Part shown: piece after piece, positions 39,103 through 48,032 of the stretch
Layout of the letters: every line of letters starts with the position of its first letter
Position numbering within the stretch: the stretch's first letter is position 1
Assembly: GCA_015055865.1 (NCBI GenBank)
Contig: SVHK01000002.1
Span: 1-64,000, forward strand
Direction: 5' to 3'
Origin: Clostridiales bacterium
GTDB lineage: Bacteria; Bacillota; Clostridia; Christensenellales; Borkfalkiaceae
Length of the DNA stretch: 64,000 bases
Position numbers and translations under genes: made by a program
Notes under the pieces: model-generated
Databases searched by the model: none
What the model was told of the DNA's origin: nothing
What the model saw: only the letters and a program-made list of their open reading frames with translations

Positions 39103-40365
39103 ATGAAAAAAATAGCGAAACGGGTGGCAAGGCTTTTAACGTTAACAAGCCTAATCGGGGGTGTGAGCGTTGCAACGGCTTGTGGGGGCGGTCAAACTTC
39201 AAACGGCGAGATTACTTTAACCGTGTGGGTACCCGAAGGCGATAGTGCGTTTATGAGTTGGGTAACGGAAGAATTTAAAAAGGCAAATCCCGATAAACAA
39301 TATAAGTTCATCGTAGATTATCAAGGCGAGAATTTAGTTGCAACCAGAGTATTGAACGACGTGGAAAGCGCGGCGGACGTTTATTCTTTTCCTAACGACC
39401 AAATAAACAAACTCGTCAACGGTGACGCACTTGCTCGATTGGGTGGAAATAATCTTACCGATTTAACGGATAAAATAGACGAAAAAGCGATGGAGTCCGC
39501 AACGGTAAGCGTCGGGGGTAAGGACGAGGTTTACGGTATGCCCTATACGGATAATACGTTCTTTTTATATTACGATAAATCCGTTTTGACGGCGGACGAC
39601 GTAAAGTCTATGGACGGAATTTTGGCTAAGTGTAGCCCTAAAAAACAGTTTGCAATGCCTTTTAACGACGGGTGGTATTCCACGTCCTTTTTCTTTGGTA
39701 AGGGGTTAGGATTTGACGTAACTTACGACGAGAATTTAGCGGAATCAAAAATTGAATGTGATTTTGATAATGAAGTGGGAAAACAAGTAACGCAAGCGAT
39801 GTGGTCGCTCGCGCAAAATCCGAAAGTGAAAGCGGATGCAAACGATTCGAAAATTACGGCTGGATTTAACGACGGTTCTATCGTTGCCGCAACGACGGGG
39901 ATTTGGAACAGAAAAGCCATTGAAAGTTATTTAGGCGATAATTTTGCGGTGGCAAAACTCCCTACCTACACGTACGATTCGGGTAACGGTAATCAAGAAC
40001 AAGTCCAACTCGTATCCTTTGCCGGGTATAAATTAATGGGCGTGAATAATTATTCCAAACAAAAGGCAGAAGCCATTCGATTTGCAAGATTTTATACGAA
40101 TATGGAAAGCCAAGTCAAACATTTCGAACTGCGTGGATTCGTTCCAACGGATAAGGTGGCAAGAGAGAACGAACAAGTAAAAGCGGATGTTTGCGCAGTG
40201 GCAATCACCGAACAACTCAAATACAGCAAAGCGCAAAAAAACGTTCCTTCGACCCTTTGGGTGCCGTTGGAAGGGTTGGGCAACGCAATGTTGACGGGGC
40301 TTACGAGCGGTAATTTTAATTTAAACGAACAATTAAAGGCGTGTGTGGACGCAATTAAAAAATAA
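39103..40365 (+). CDS. malE: Maltose/maltodextrin ABC transporter substrate-binding lipoprotein
   Basis: Family 1 solute-binding lipoprotein, 420 residues. Signal peptide with lipobox ATAC (Cys27), followed by a Gly-rich linker and TLTVWVPEGDSAF. Family landmarks include VYSFPNDQINKLVNGDALARL near residue 90 and the GMPYTDNTFFLYYDKS segment near 145, a typical sugar-binding-protein pattern. SD AAAGGAG. First gene of malEFG. Maltodextrin specificity is inferred from the neighbouring malQ and from the MalF/MalG sequences. Confidence 0.9.
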   Translation: MKKIAKRVARLLTLTSLIGGVSVATACGGGQTSNGEITLTVWVPEGDSAFMSWVTEEFKKANPDKQYKFIVDYQGENLVATRVLNDVESAADVYSFPNDQINKLVNGDALARLGGNNLTDLTDKIDEKAMESATVSVGGKDEVYGMPYTDNTFFLYYDKSVLTADDVKSMDGILAKCSPKKQFAMPFNDGWYSTSFFFGKGLGFDVTYDENLAESKIECDFDNEVGKQVTQAMWSLAQNPKVKADANDSKITAGFNDGSIVAATTGIWNRKAIESYLGDNFAVAKLPTYTYDSGNGNQEQVQLVSFAGYKLMGVNNYSKQKAEAIRFARFYTNMESQVKHFELRGFVPTDKVARENEQVKADVCAVAITEQLKYSKAQKNVPSTLWVPLEGLGNAMLTGLTSGNFNLNEQLKACVDAIKK

Positions 40366-40385
40366 TTTAGATACGGGGAGAGTTT

Positions 40386-41780
40386 ATGAGCGAAACAACG
40401 AAAAAAGAAAATCCGTTTAAGAAATTAAGAACGGTGTTTAAGGAAAGTTCAACGGCGACTAAGCTCTCTTTCTTTATCCCCGGCGTGGGGCAAATTATTC
40501 GCAAACAATACGTTAAAGGCGGATTGTATTTATTGCTTACGATAGCTTTCTTTTCGTACCTGTTGGGGGGAGGCGCAAGATATTTAGCACAATTATTCTC
40601 AGGGGATTTAGGGGAAACGATATCGGGCGAAGTTTGGAATGAAGAACTGCAAATTTATGAGAAGGTAAAAGGCGATAACAGTTTCTTAATATTACTTTAC
40701 GGCGTAGTTACCATCGTTTTGACTGCCATTTATTTATTCGTTTGGTATTCAAACGTTTGCTCGAGTGCAAAAAACGACAAAAGACTATTAAAAGGCGAGA
40801 AAGTTTCAAGCTTTAAAGAAGATATTGACGTCCTTTTGAATTCAAAGTTTCATTTACCGCTTTTATTTCCACCTTTTTTGGGGTTAATAGTCTTTACGGT
40901 AATGCCTTTGTTGTTTATGATATTGATAGCTTTTACCAACTACGACTATCAACATATGCCACCGGGGAAACTTTTCGATTGGGTGGGATTTGAAAATTTT
41001 AAAGCGATGTTTTCCTTATCGGGTGGTTCGTCATCGTTTGCAATGGTGTTTTTAAGGGTATTGCTTTGGACGTTCGTATGGGCGTTTTTTGCTACGTTTA
41101 GCAACTATTTTATCGGTATGCTCATCGCCTTAATGATTAATAGAAAAGGGATCAAACTCAAAAAATTATGGCGAACACTATTTATTATCGCGATTGCCGT
41201 ACCGCAGTTCGTAACTTTGCTTTTAATGCAAAAAATTCTTGACGGCGACGGCATATTAAACAAAATACTTGGCACGAATATTTTATGGCTAACGGACCAA
41301 AGGAATTTTTCGATTTTGCCGAGAATAATGATAATTTTAGTCAACCTTTGGATAGGCGTACCCTATACGCTTTTGATGTGTTCGGGGATTTTAATGAATA
41401 TTCCCGCCGACTATTACGAAGCTGCGAGAATCGACGGCGCATCGCCTATAAAAATCTTTTTTGCAATTACTTTACCTTACGTTTTAAAAGTAACTACGCC
41501 TTATTTGATAACGCAATTCGTGGGAAATATCAACAATTTCAACGTGATATGGCTCTTGACTGGTGGTGGTCCGGTCGATAATCTCTATTACGGTGGGGGA
41601 ACGCAGGCGCAATCGACGGATTTGCTCGTTACTTGGTTGTACCGTTTGACGGTGGACGTTAATCCAAAATACAACGTTGCGTCGGTTATCGGTATCGTAA
41701 TTTTCATTATTAGCGCGGTAATGAGCTTGGTTACGTATAACCGTTCGTCGTCGGTAAAGAACGAGGAGGAGTTTCAATGA
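40386..41780 (+). CDS. malF: Maltodextrin ABC transporter permease (MalF-like)
   Basis: 464 residues. A cytosolic N-terminus and an extra pair of spans (residues about 45-65 and 98-120) precede the core, as in MalF-type proteins, with a soluble loop between. The core has LPLLFPPFLGLIVFTVMPLLF, then the EAA loop EAARIDGASPIKIFF near residue 346, and NNFNVIWLLTGGGPV near 393. SD GGGGAG. The stop overlaps malG by four bases. The extracellular loop is much shorter than in E. coli MalF. Confidence 0.93.
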   Translation: MSETTKKENPFKKLRTVFKESSTATKLSFFIPGVGQIIRKQYVKGGLYLLLTIAFFSYLLGGGARYLAQLFSGDLGETISGEVWNEELQIYEKVKGDNSFLILLYGVVTIVLTAIYLFVWYSNVCSSAKNDKRLLKGEKVSSFKEDIDVLLNSKFHLPLLFPPFLGLIVFTVMPLLFMILIAFTNYDYQHMPPGKLFDWVGFENFKAMFSLSGGSSSFAMVFLRVLLWTFVWAFFATFSNYFIGMLIALMINRKGIKLKKLWRTLFIIAIAVPQFVTLLLMQKILDGDGILNKILGTNILWLTDQRNFSILPRIMIILVNLWIGVPYTLLMCSGILMNIPADYYEAARIDGASPIKIFFAITLPYVLKVTTPYLITQFVGNINNFNVIWLLTGGGPVDNLYYGGGTQAQSTDLLVTWLYRLTVDVNPKYNVASVIGIVIFIISAVMSLVTYNRSSSVKNEEEFQ

Positions 41781-42634
41781 GATTAGGGCAAAGAACTCGT
41801 ACACGGGTAGGCGATATCGTCGTTTACGCAATTCTTTTAACACTCGGCGTATTATGGACGTTGCCCATTTTATATTTACTGTACACGGCTTTTAGAGTCA
41901 CGCCGTCCACGGGTATTATCAATACCTTGTTTCCCGAACAATTAAAGTTGGGGATAGGGAATTTTCAACGTCTATTTAAAGAAACAGCGTTTGCGGTTTG
42001 GTTGAAAAATACCTTAATAGTCGCTTTTAGTTCGTGTGTGATTACGACCTTGTTCGTGTTAATGGTCAGTTATGCGTTATCAAGACTTCGCTTTAAGTTT
42101 AGAAAACCGATTATGAACGTATTGCTCGTTTTGGGAATGTTCCCTGGGTTTATGAGTATGATAGCGGTGTATTTTATCTTAAAAGCGATGGGGTTGACGA
42201 ACTCGCTATTTGCGTTGATTTTGGTGTACTCGGGTAGCGCGGCTCTTTCGTATTATATATGTAAAGGTTTTTTTGATACGATACCGCGCGCAATGGAGGA
42301 GGCGGCGATATTGGACGGCGCAAGCCAGCCAATAGTGTTTTTAAAGGTGGTTTTACCACTTGCAAAACCCATTATCGTCTATACCGTTTTAACGTCGTTT
42401 ATTGCGCCTTGGTGTGATTTCATTTTTGTCAATACTATTATCAGTGAACGAGAAAAATATACCGTTTCGCTTGGATTATATAAACTAATTAACGCGGAAA
42501 AAAGTGGCTTTAACGAGAATTTTACCGTTTTTTGCGCTGGCGCGACTGTGGTTGGCGGTATTATCGTTACGTTATTTATGAGTATGCAAAACTATTACGT
42601 GGAAGGGGTAACGAGCGGAGCGGTTAAAGGCTAA
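41777..42634 (+). CDS. malG: Maltodextrin ABC transporter permease (MalG-like)
   Basis: 285 residues, six spans. EAA loop MEEAAILDGASQPIVFLKV near residue 175. The C-terminal segment VEGVTSGAVKG is the MalG-type ending. SD GAGGAG within malF; start overlaps the malF stop (ATGA). No MsmX/MalK ATPase gene is adjacent, so a shared ATPase encoded elsewhere probably energises the system, as in other Firmicutes. Confidence 0.94.
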   Translation: MRLGQRTRTRVGDIVVYAILLTLGVLWTLPILYLLYTAFRVTPSTGIINTLFPEQLKLGIGNFQRLFKETAFAVWLKNTLIVAFSSCVITTLFVLMVSYALSRLRFKFRKPIMNVLLVLGMFPGFMSMIAVYFILKAMGLTNSLFALILVYSGSAALSYYICKGFFDTIPRAMEEAAILDGASQPIVFLKVVLPLAKPIIVYTVLTSFIAPWCDFIFVNTIISEREKYTVSLGLYKLINAEKSGFNENFTVFCAGATVVGGIIVTLFMSMQNYYVEGVTSGAVKG

Positions 42635-42739
42635 AAGTGAATAAAAATAAAAAGTCCGTGTATTCGCAATTTTCTATGGAAAATTTGTGACAACACGGAA
42701 AATAAAACTAATTTAAGTTAATTATTTGTGGATAAGAAA

Positions 42740-42787
42740 AGCACACTACGTTTCGCTTTTGCGAAGTATAGTGTGCTGTATTTTTTA
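42740..42787. terminator. Long hairpin terminator between malG and the antiporter gene
   Basis: Stem of about 16 pairs with one mismatch (AGCACACTA at 42740-42748 with 42769-42777, continued by 42750-42756 with 42761-42767), loop TTTT, then a T-run at 42781-42786. It lies between convergent genes. The stretch 42635-42739 before it contains nothing else I can name. Confidence 0.85.
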
Positions 42788-42805
42788 TAAAATTGGATTT
42801 AATCG

Positions 42806-44110
42806 TTATTTAGCGTCGGGCAAATGTTTATGCAAACCTTTTTCCTTGGCGTGTTCGTGACGTGCGCTGGTTTTACCTTCGGGGTTGATGTCGCCTGCTT
42901 TAGTAAGTGCGATTTTCGTGAGCATAGGTCCTACGAGTTCGTAAATAAGTACGGCGAAAAGGGTAATGTTAGAAATGATTGCGCCTTCTACGCCAAGTTC
43001 GGACGCTTTAATTGCCATACCGAGCGCAACGCCGGCTTGGGGTAATAAGGTTACGCCGAGATATTTAACGATATTGTCGTCGCATTTCGCCAATTTCGAG
43101 CTTAAGAATGCGCCCGAGTATTTGCCTGCCGAACGAGCAAGAATATAAGCAAGCCCAATTAATACGATTAAGATATCGCCAAAGACGGAAAGTTCGAGCT
43201 CCGCACCGCTTAATACGAAGAATAAAACGAATAAGGGCGCAGTCCATCTATCAACTCTGTCCATAAGTTCTTCTGAGAAATCACAGTAGTTACAGAAAAT
43301 CGTGCCGAGCATCATACAAACGAGCAAGGACGAGAATCCGATATGTATTCCGCCAATTTCAAACTTTAACATCGAAAGCCCAATCGTTAAGAATACGAAC
43401 GCGACGGAAACGGATAAACGCTTGGAACGGGAATGGAAGAACCGTTCGCAATAGGTAAATAAAAGTCCGCAAAGCGCGCCGAGCCCAATCGAAAGTACGA
43501 CTTCAAGGATTGGTTCTAAAACAACGGAAAGAATACTTACTGCGCCTGCTTTCAACGCTTTTGCAACGCCAAACGAAACGGCGAATAAACCCAAACCGAC
43601 CGCGTCGTCAAGTGCAACGACAGGAAGTAACATATCCGTCAAAGGGCCTTTTGCTTTGTATTGACGAACGACCATCAACGTCGCCGCAGGGGCGGTTGCG
43701 GACGCGATTGCGCCGAGTACGATAGCCACCGTTAAAGGGAGTTTGTCGGGCATCGCAAAGTGTAAAGCGATTAAGATTGCGTCAACTAGGAGCGTTGTAA
43801 TAACCGCTTGGAATATTCCGACGATCGTCGCTTGCTTGCCGATTTTTTTGAGTTGGGAAAGCCTGAATTCGTTACCAATCGAAAAGGCGATAAACCCAAG
43901 CGCAACGTCGCAAAGCAACGAGTAGGATTTTACGTCGGCGTGGCTAGTAAAACCGAGCCCCGATACGCCGAGCGCACCTAAGCAGTACGGACCGACTAAA
44001 ATTCCGGCGACAAGGTACGCCGTAACGGCAGGAAGTTGCGCGAGTTTTGCAAGACGGGAGAGCATAAGTCCTGACAAAAGCGCGATAGACAAACTTACTA
44101 AAATTTGCAT
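42806..44110 (-). CDS. Cation/proton antiporter, CPA2 family
   Basis: 434 residues with about 12-13 spans. N-terminal LPAVTAYLVAGILVGPYCLG is the CPA2/KefB-type start; the ion-site region is LPVVALDDAVGLGLF near residue 165, and LARSAGKYSGAFLSSKL lies near 325. The C-terminal 25 residues are hydrophilic and His/Lys-rich (ARHEHAKEKGLHKHL), possibly a metal- or pH-sensing tail; no RCK/TrkA-N domain follows. SD GGAGA with the ATG at 44110. Ion (Na+ or K+) not decidable from sequence. Its leader is structured. Confidence 0.92.
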   Translation of the reverse strand: MQILVSLSIALLSGLMLSRLAKLAQLPAVTAYLVAGILVGPYCLGALGVSGLGFTSHADVKSYSLLCDVALGFIAFSIGNEFRLSQLKKIGKQATIVGIFQAVITTLLVDAILIALHFAMPDKLPLTVAIVLGAIASATAPAATLMVVRQYKAKGPLTDMLLPVVALDDAVGLGLFAVSFGVAKALKAGAVSILSVVLEPILEVVLSIGLGALCGLLFTYCERFFHSRSKRLSVSVAFVFLTIGLSMLKFEIGGIHIGFSSLLVCMMLGTIFCNYCDFSEELMDRVDRWTAPLFVLFFVLSGAELELSVFGDILIVLIGLAYILARSAGKYSGAFLSSKLAKCDDNIVKYLGVTLLPQAGVALGMAIKASELGVEGAIISNITLFAVLIYELVGPMLTKIALTKAGDINPEGKTSARHEHAKEKGLHKHLPDAK

Positions 44111-44117
44111 AAAAATT

Positions 44118-44203
44118 CTCCAAAGAGCTCGAACGTGGTATTTGAACGGCGTTCGGAGGGGTATTTTGACAATATTGTTGGCGAAAACAAACCTGTTTCC
44201 GCC
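44118..44203 (-). promoter_or_regulatory. Structured 5' leader of the antiporter gene
   Basis: Two elements upstream of the ATG: stem 44180-44188/44195-44203 (GGCGAAAAC/GTTTCCGCC, one mismatch), and stem CGAACG/CGTTCG (44130-44135 with 44150-44155) enclosed by CTCC/GGAG (44118-44121 with 44155-44158). The latter would hide the ribosome-binding site. It could be a riboswitch-like switch; no known class recognised. Confidence 0.45.
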
Positions 44204-44216
44204 AAATCTTTAAATA

Positions 44217-44245
44217 TTATACTACTTTCAAATTTAAAAAGCAAA
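44217..44245 (-). promoter_or_regulatory. Putative promoter for the antiporter gene
   Basis: On the - strand, TATAAT (complement of 44217-44222) with a weak TTTGCT -35 (complement of 44240-44245) at 17-base spacing. It gives a leader of about 100 bases. Confidence 0.5.
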
Positions 44246-44331
44246 TAAAATCGTTTAAAAAATAATTTTTTTGTAAAAAAGATTGACAAAATTATTTAAG
44301 TAAATTATTTTGTAATAGCGTGGACGAGCGT

Positions 44332-44360
44332 TTGACTTTTTTTGCGTTTGGTTGTATAAT
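44332..44360 (+). promoter_or_regulatory. Promoter for the nfnAB operon
   Basis: TTGACT at 44332-44337, 17-base spacer, TATAAT at 44355-44360. Confidence 0.85.
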
Positions 44361-44414
44361 ATAAAATGAATTTATATGGCGTAAACGAGCCAGAAAAAAC
44401 AAGGAGAAAAAACA

Positions 44415-45257
44415 ATGTATCAAATCGTGAGCAAAAAAGCGCTGAATCCTACCGTTACGAAAATGGATATTTACGCGCCTTACGTTGCAAAAAAAGCTTT
44501 GCCCGGTCAATTTATCATTTTGCGCGTTGACGAAGATGGCGAACGTATTCCCCTTACTATCGCAGGCTACGATAGAGAAAAGGGTACGGTTACTATTATC
44601 TTTCAAATCGTCGGGGCAGGTACGGAACTTTTGAACCATAAGAACGAAGGGGATTTTATTCCCGATTTCGTTGGCCCGCTTGGACGTCCTACGCATACGG
44701 ACGGTTTGAAAAAGGTATGCGTCGTCGGTGGTGGCGTAGGTTGCGCGATTGCGTTCCCCGTTGCAAAAGCGTTGCACGAACAAGGCTGTGAAGTTACGTC
44801 GATTATCGGGTTTAGAAATAAGGACCTTGTAATCTTGGAAGAAGAATTTAAGGAAGTTTCCGATAATTTCTTTATGATGACGGACGACGGCTCGTACGGT
44901 CAAAAAGGTAACGTTTGCGTGCCTTTGAACGAAATGCTTGAAAAGGGCGAAACGTTCGACGAAGTAATTACGATTGGACCGCTTATTATGATGAAGTTCG
45001 TTTGCGCTGCGACGAAACCTTACGGCGTTAAAACGATTGCTAGCATGAACCCGATTATGATTGACGGAACGGGTATGTGCGGCGGTTGCAGATTGACCGT
45101 TGGCGGTAAAATGAAGTTTGCATGCGTGGACGGGCCCGAATTTGACGGACACGAAATCGATTTTGACGAAGCGATGAGCCGTTCGAGAACTTACGCGGAA
45201 TTCGAAGCGAGAGAAAGAGAAACCGCTTGTAATTTATTCAAAAAGGTGGTGGAATAA
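44415..45257 (+). CDS. nfnA: Ferredoxin-NADP reductase subunit alpha (NfnA/SudB type)
   Basis: FAD/NAD-binding subunit of the electron-bifurcating transhydrogenase NfnAB, balancing ferredoxin, NADH and NADPH. 280 residues. FAD-binding region with PGQFIILRV and RIPLTIAGYD; nucleotide-binding VCVVGGGVGCAIAFPVA; and a [2Fe-2S] cluster near the C-terminus with cysteines in GTGMCGGCR and, later, FACVDGPEFDGH. SD AAGGAG. One GGGGCAGGTACG copy lies inside. Two bases separate it from the partner gene. Confidence 0.94.
   Translation: MYQIVSKKALNPTVTKMDIYAPYVAKKALPGQFIILRVDEDGERIPLTIAGYDREKGTVTIIFQIVGAGTELLNHKNEGDFIPDFVGPLGRPTHTDGLKKVCVVGGGVGCAIAFPVAKALHEQGCEVTSIIGFRNKDLVILEEEFKEVSDNFFMMTDDGSYGQKGNVCVPLNEMLEKGETFDEVITIGPLIMMKFVCAATKPYGVKTIASMNPIMIDGTGMCGGCRLTVGGKMKFACVDGPEFDGHEIDFDEAMSRSRTYAEFEARERETACNLFKKVVE
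44613..44624 (+). repeat. 12-base word GGGGCAGGTACG, copy 5
   Basis: Exact copy in nfnA, in frame as G-A-G-T. Confidence 0.85.
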
Positions 45258-45259
45258 TT

Positions 45260-46681
45260 ATGGCTAAATTTAATATGAATCCTTTGAAAAATCCAATGCC
45301 CTCCCAAGACCCTGAAGTTAGAAACGGGAACTTTAAGGAAGTTGCGCTCGGTTATACCCCTGAAATGGCGATTGACGAAGCGAAGCGTTGTATCGGTTGT
45401 AAAAACCGTCCTTGCGTAGCGGCTTGTCCCGTCAATATCGATATTCCCGAATTTATTTCCAAAGTAGCGGAAGGGGATTTTGAATCGGCGTACCAAATTA
45501 TTGCGAAAGATTCCGCTTTACCTGCGGTTTGCGGTCGCGTTTGTCCCCAAGAAACGCAATGCGAAGGAAAATGTACGCGTGGTATTAAGGCAGGTTGCGA
45601 AGCGGTTGCCATCGGTCGTTTGGAAAGATTCGTTGCCGATTGGCATAACGAAAATTCGAAAGAAACGCCCGTTCAACCCGAAAAGAACGGTCATAAAGTA
45701 GCGGTTGTAGGTAGTGGCCCTGCAGGGCTTACTTGCGCGGGCGACCTTGCAAAACTCGGTTACGACGTAACGGTATACGAAGCGTTGCACGTAGCTGGTG
45801 GCGTACTCGTTTATGGTATTCCCGAATTCCGTTTGCCTAAGGCTATCGTACAAAAGGAAGTGGATAACTTAAAGGCGCTCGGCGTTAAAGTTGAAACGAA
45901 TATGGTTATCGGTCGTGTTATTACGATTGAAGAACTCAAAGACGAATACGGTTACGACGCCGTATTTATCGGTTCGGGTGCAGGACTTCCTAAGTTTATG
46001 AATATTCCTGGCGAGAGCTTGAAAGGGGTATATTCCGCAAACGAATTCTTGACCCGTTCCAATTTAATGAAAGCGTATCGTTTTGATAGCCACACGCCCA
46101 TTCAACGTGGTAAGTGCGTAGCGGTCGTAGGCGGTGGTAACGTAGCGATGGACGCGGCGAGAACGGCGAAACGTTTGGGCGCGGAAGTGCATATTATTTA
46201 TCGTCGTGGCGAAGAAGAATTGCCTGCTCGTAGGGAAGAAATCGAACACGCGAAAGAAGAAGGTATTATCTTTGATTTATTGACTAATCCTACCAAGATT
46301 TTGCCTACCGACGTAACCGACCCGCGCGACCCTGCTTACGGTTGGGTAAACGGTATCGAATGTGTCCGTATGGAACTTGGCGAACCGGACGAAAGCGGTC
46401 GTCGTTCCCCTAAAGAAGTGGTGGGTAGCGAATTCGTTATTCCCGTAGATAGCGTAATTATGTCGCTTGGAACGTCTCCGAATCCGTTGTTGAAAGCAAC
46501 TACTCCCGGTCTTGAGACCTTGCGCCGTGGTGAAATTGCCGTGGACGAAGTGGGTAAGACTTCGATTGAAGGAGTTTATTGCGGCGGCGACGCTGCGACG
46601 GGCGCGGCTACCGTTATTAAAGCGATGGGCGCAGGTAAGATTGCGGCAAAAGCGATTGACGAATACATTAAAAGCAAATAA
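45260..46681 (+). CDS. nfnB: NADPH-dependent glutamate synthase-like subunit (NfnB/SudA type)
   Basis: 473 residues. The N-terminal domain carries two [4Fe-4S] sites: CIGCKNRPCVAACPVNI and CGRVCPQETQCEGKC. The FAD Rossmann motif is VVGSGPAGLTCAGDL near residue 150, and the NADP site is VVGGGNVAMDAARTAKR near 290. C-terminal GGDAATGAATVIKAMGAGK. GltD-like fold; given the NfnA partner, assigned as NfnB rather than glutamate synthase small subunit. Strong terminator after. Confidence 0.93.
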   Translation: MAKFNMNPLKNPMPSQDPEVRNGNFKEVALGYTPEMAIDEAKRCIGCKNRPCVAACPVNIDIPEFISKVAEGDFESAYQIIAKDSALPAVCGRVCPQETQCEGKCTRGIKAGCEAVAIGRLERFVADWHNENSKETPVQPEKNGHKVAVVGSGPAGLTCAGDLAKLGYDVTVYEALHVAGGVLVYGIPEFRLPKAIVQKEVDNLKALGVKVETNMVIGRVITIEELKDEYGYDAVFIGSGAGLPKFMNIPGESLKGVYSANEFLTRSNLMKAYRFDSHTPIQRGKCVAVVGGGNVAMDAARTAKRLGAEVHIIYRRGEEELPARREEIEHAKEEGIIFDLLTNPTKILPTDVTDPRDPAYGWVNGIECVRMELGEPDESGRRSPKEVVGSEFVIPVDSVIMSLGTSPNPLLKATTPGLETLRRGEIAVDEVGKTSIEGVYCGGDAATGAATVIKAMGAGKIAAKAIDEYIKSK

Positions 46682-46698
46682 TAAATAAGAGAAAGAAA

Positions 46699-46730
46699 CA
46701 AACGCGATTTTTTTCAATCGCGTTTGTTTT
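46699..46730 (+). terminator. Terminator after nfnB
   Basis: 11-bp stem (CAAACGCGATT at 46699-46709 with 46716-46726) followed by TTTT. A possible upstream start of the next gene lies within it and was rejected. Confidence 0.88.
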
Positions 46731-46744
46731 ATGTGTGTTTAATT

Positions 46745-47977
46745 ATGGAAGTAAAACAAAAAAGGTTAAAATATGCTTGTTATGCGACGAACGTATGTAT
46801 GTCTATCGTCGGGAATTTATCCCCTTTATTGTTTTTGACGTTTCGCTCGCTTTACGGGATTTCTTATTCACTTTTAGGGCTTTTAGTACTTGTGAATTTC
46901 GTTACGCAACTTCTCGTCGATTTGGCTTTTTCGTTCTTTTCTCATAAATTCAATATTGCTAAAGCGGTGAAATTTACGCCCATTTTAACGGCGATTGGTT
47001 TAGTGATTTACGCCCTTTCGCCTTGGATAACGCCAAATGCAGTTTACGTGGGTTTATTAATCGGTACGCTTATTTTTTCTTCGGCAAGTGGTTTTGCGGA
47101 AGTTTTAATCAGTCCGGTTATTGCGGCGTTACCATCGGAAAATCCCGAGCGCGAAATGAGTAAACTTCATTCCGTTTACGCTTGGGGCGTGGTAATTATC
47201 GTTTTATTTTGTACTTTGTTTTTGTTGATTTTTAAATCGAAAAATTGGCAATTTTTACCTTTAATTTTAACCGTTATTCCGCTTGTTGCAAGCATATTAT
47301 TTAGCGGTACGGCGATACCTAAAATGCAAACGCCCGAAAAGACTTCGGGTGCGTTGACAATGTTAAAAGACAAAAGATTGCTTCTTTCCGTATTTGCAAT
47401 TTTTTTAGGAGGTGCAAGCGAATGTACGATGGCGCAATGGTGCTCGGGCTATCTTGAACAAGGGTTAGGCGTACCGAAAGCGTTAGGGGACGTATTCGGC
47501 GTGGCGCTTTTTGCCGTTGCGCTTGGCTTGGGTAGAACCTTGTATGCAAATAAAGGTAAAAATATTGAAAAAATACTTTTAATCGGAAGCATAGGAGCAA
47601 CGATTTGTTATTTTGTCGCAAGCGTATCTCCGTTTGCTTTAATCGGGCTTTTAGCGTGCGCTTTGACGGGGTTTTGTACTTCAATGCTTTGGCCGGGTAA
47701 TTTAATCGTCGCAGAAAATAGATGCCCTAAAAGCGGTGTGTTTTTATTCGCTATGATGGCGGCAGGAGGGGATTTAGGCGCGTCGGTTGGACCGCAACTC
47801 GTAGGCTTAATAACGGATTTTGCGATTGCTAACCCGAGTTTGGTTTCATTGTCGGAAACGCTTTTACTAACGCCCGAACAATTTGGAATGAAACTTGGTA
47901 TGCTCGTTGGAATGATTTTTCCTTTATTATCCATTTTTGTTTGTTTGAAATTTATAAAGACGAAAAATAAAGATTGA
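46745..47977 (+). CDS. MFS transporter, fucose-permease-like
   Basis: 410 residues with 12 predicted spans. Start at ATG 46745, because the longer frame begins inside the terminator; no good SD is seen. The first half has GNLSPLLFLTFRSLYGISYS and LVLVNFVTQLLVDLAFSF; the second half has AIFLGGASECTMAQWCSGYL and NRCPKSGVFLFAMMAAGGDLG, both typical of FucP-like MFS proteins. Substrate not determinable. Its promoter is not obvious, and read-through from nfnAB cannot be excluded. Confidence 0.85.
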   Translation: MEVKQKRLKYACYATNVCMSIVGNLSPLLFLTFRSLYGISYSLLGLLVLVNFVTQLLVDLAFSFFSHKFNIAKAVKFTPILTAIGLVIYALSPWITPNAVYVGLLIGTLIFSSASGFAEVLISPVIAALPSENPEREMSKLHSVYAWGVVIIVLFCTLFLLIFKSKNWQFLPLILTVIPLVASILFSGTAIPKMQTPEKTSGALTMLKDKRLLLSVFAIFLGGASECTMAQWCSGYLEQGLGVPKALGDVFGVALFAVALGLGRTLYANKGKNIEKILLIGSIGATICYFVASVSPFALIGLLACALTGFCTSMLWPGNLIVAENRCPKSGVFLFAMMAAGGDLGASVGPQLVGLITDFAIANPSLVSLSETLLLTPEQFGMKLGMLVGMIFPLLSIFVCLKFIKTKNKD

Positions 47978-48000
47978 CTTTTTTGAATAACGTGATATAA
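47973..48000 (+). promoter_or_regulatory. Promoter for GPH transporter-GH2 operon
   Basis: TTGACT at 47973-47978 (overlapping the previous stop codon), 16-base spacer, TATAAT at 47995-48000 with TGA extended -10. Confidence 0.8.
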
Positions 48001-48020
48001 TAAAAATATAAAAAATTAAG

Positions 48021-48032
48021 GGGGCAGGTATG
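48021..48032 (+). repeat. Near-copy of the 12-base word (GGGGCAGGTATG)
   Basis: Differs from GGGGCAGGTACG at one base; it overlaps the ribosome-binding region and start codon of the GPH transporter. Confidence 0.6.
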
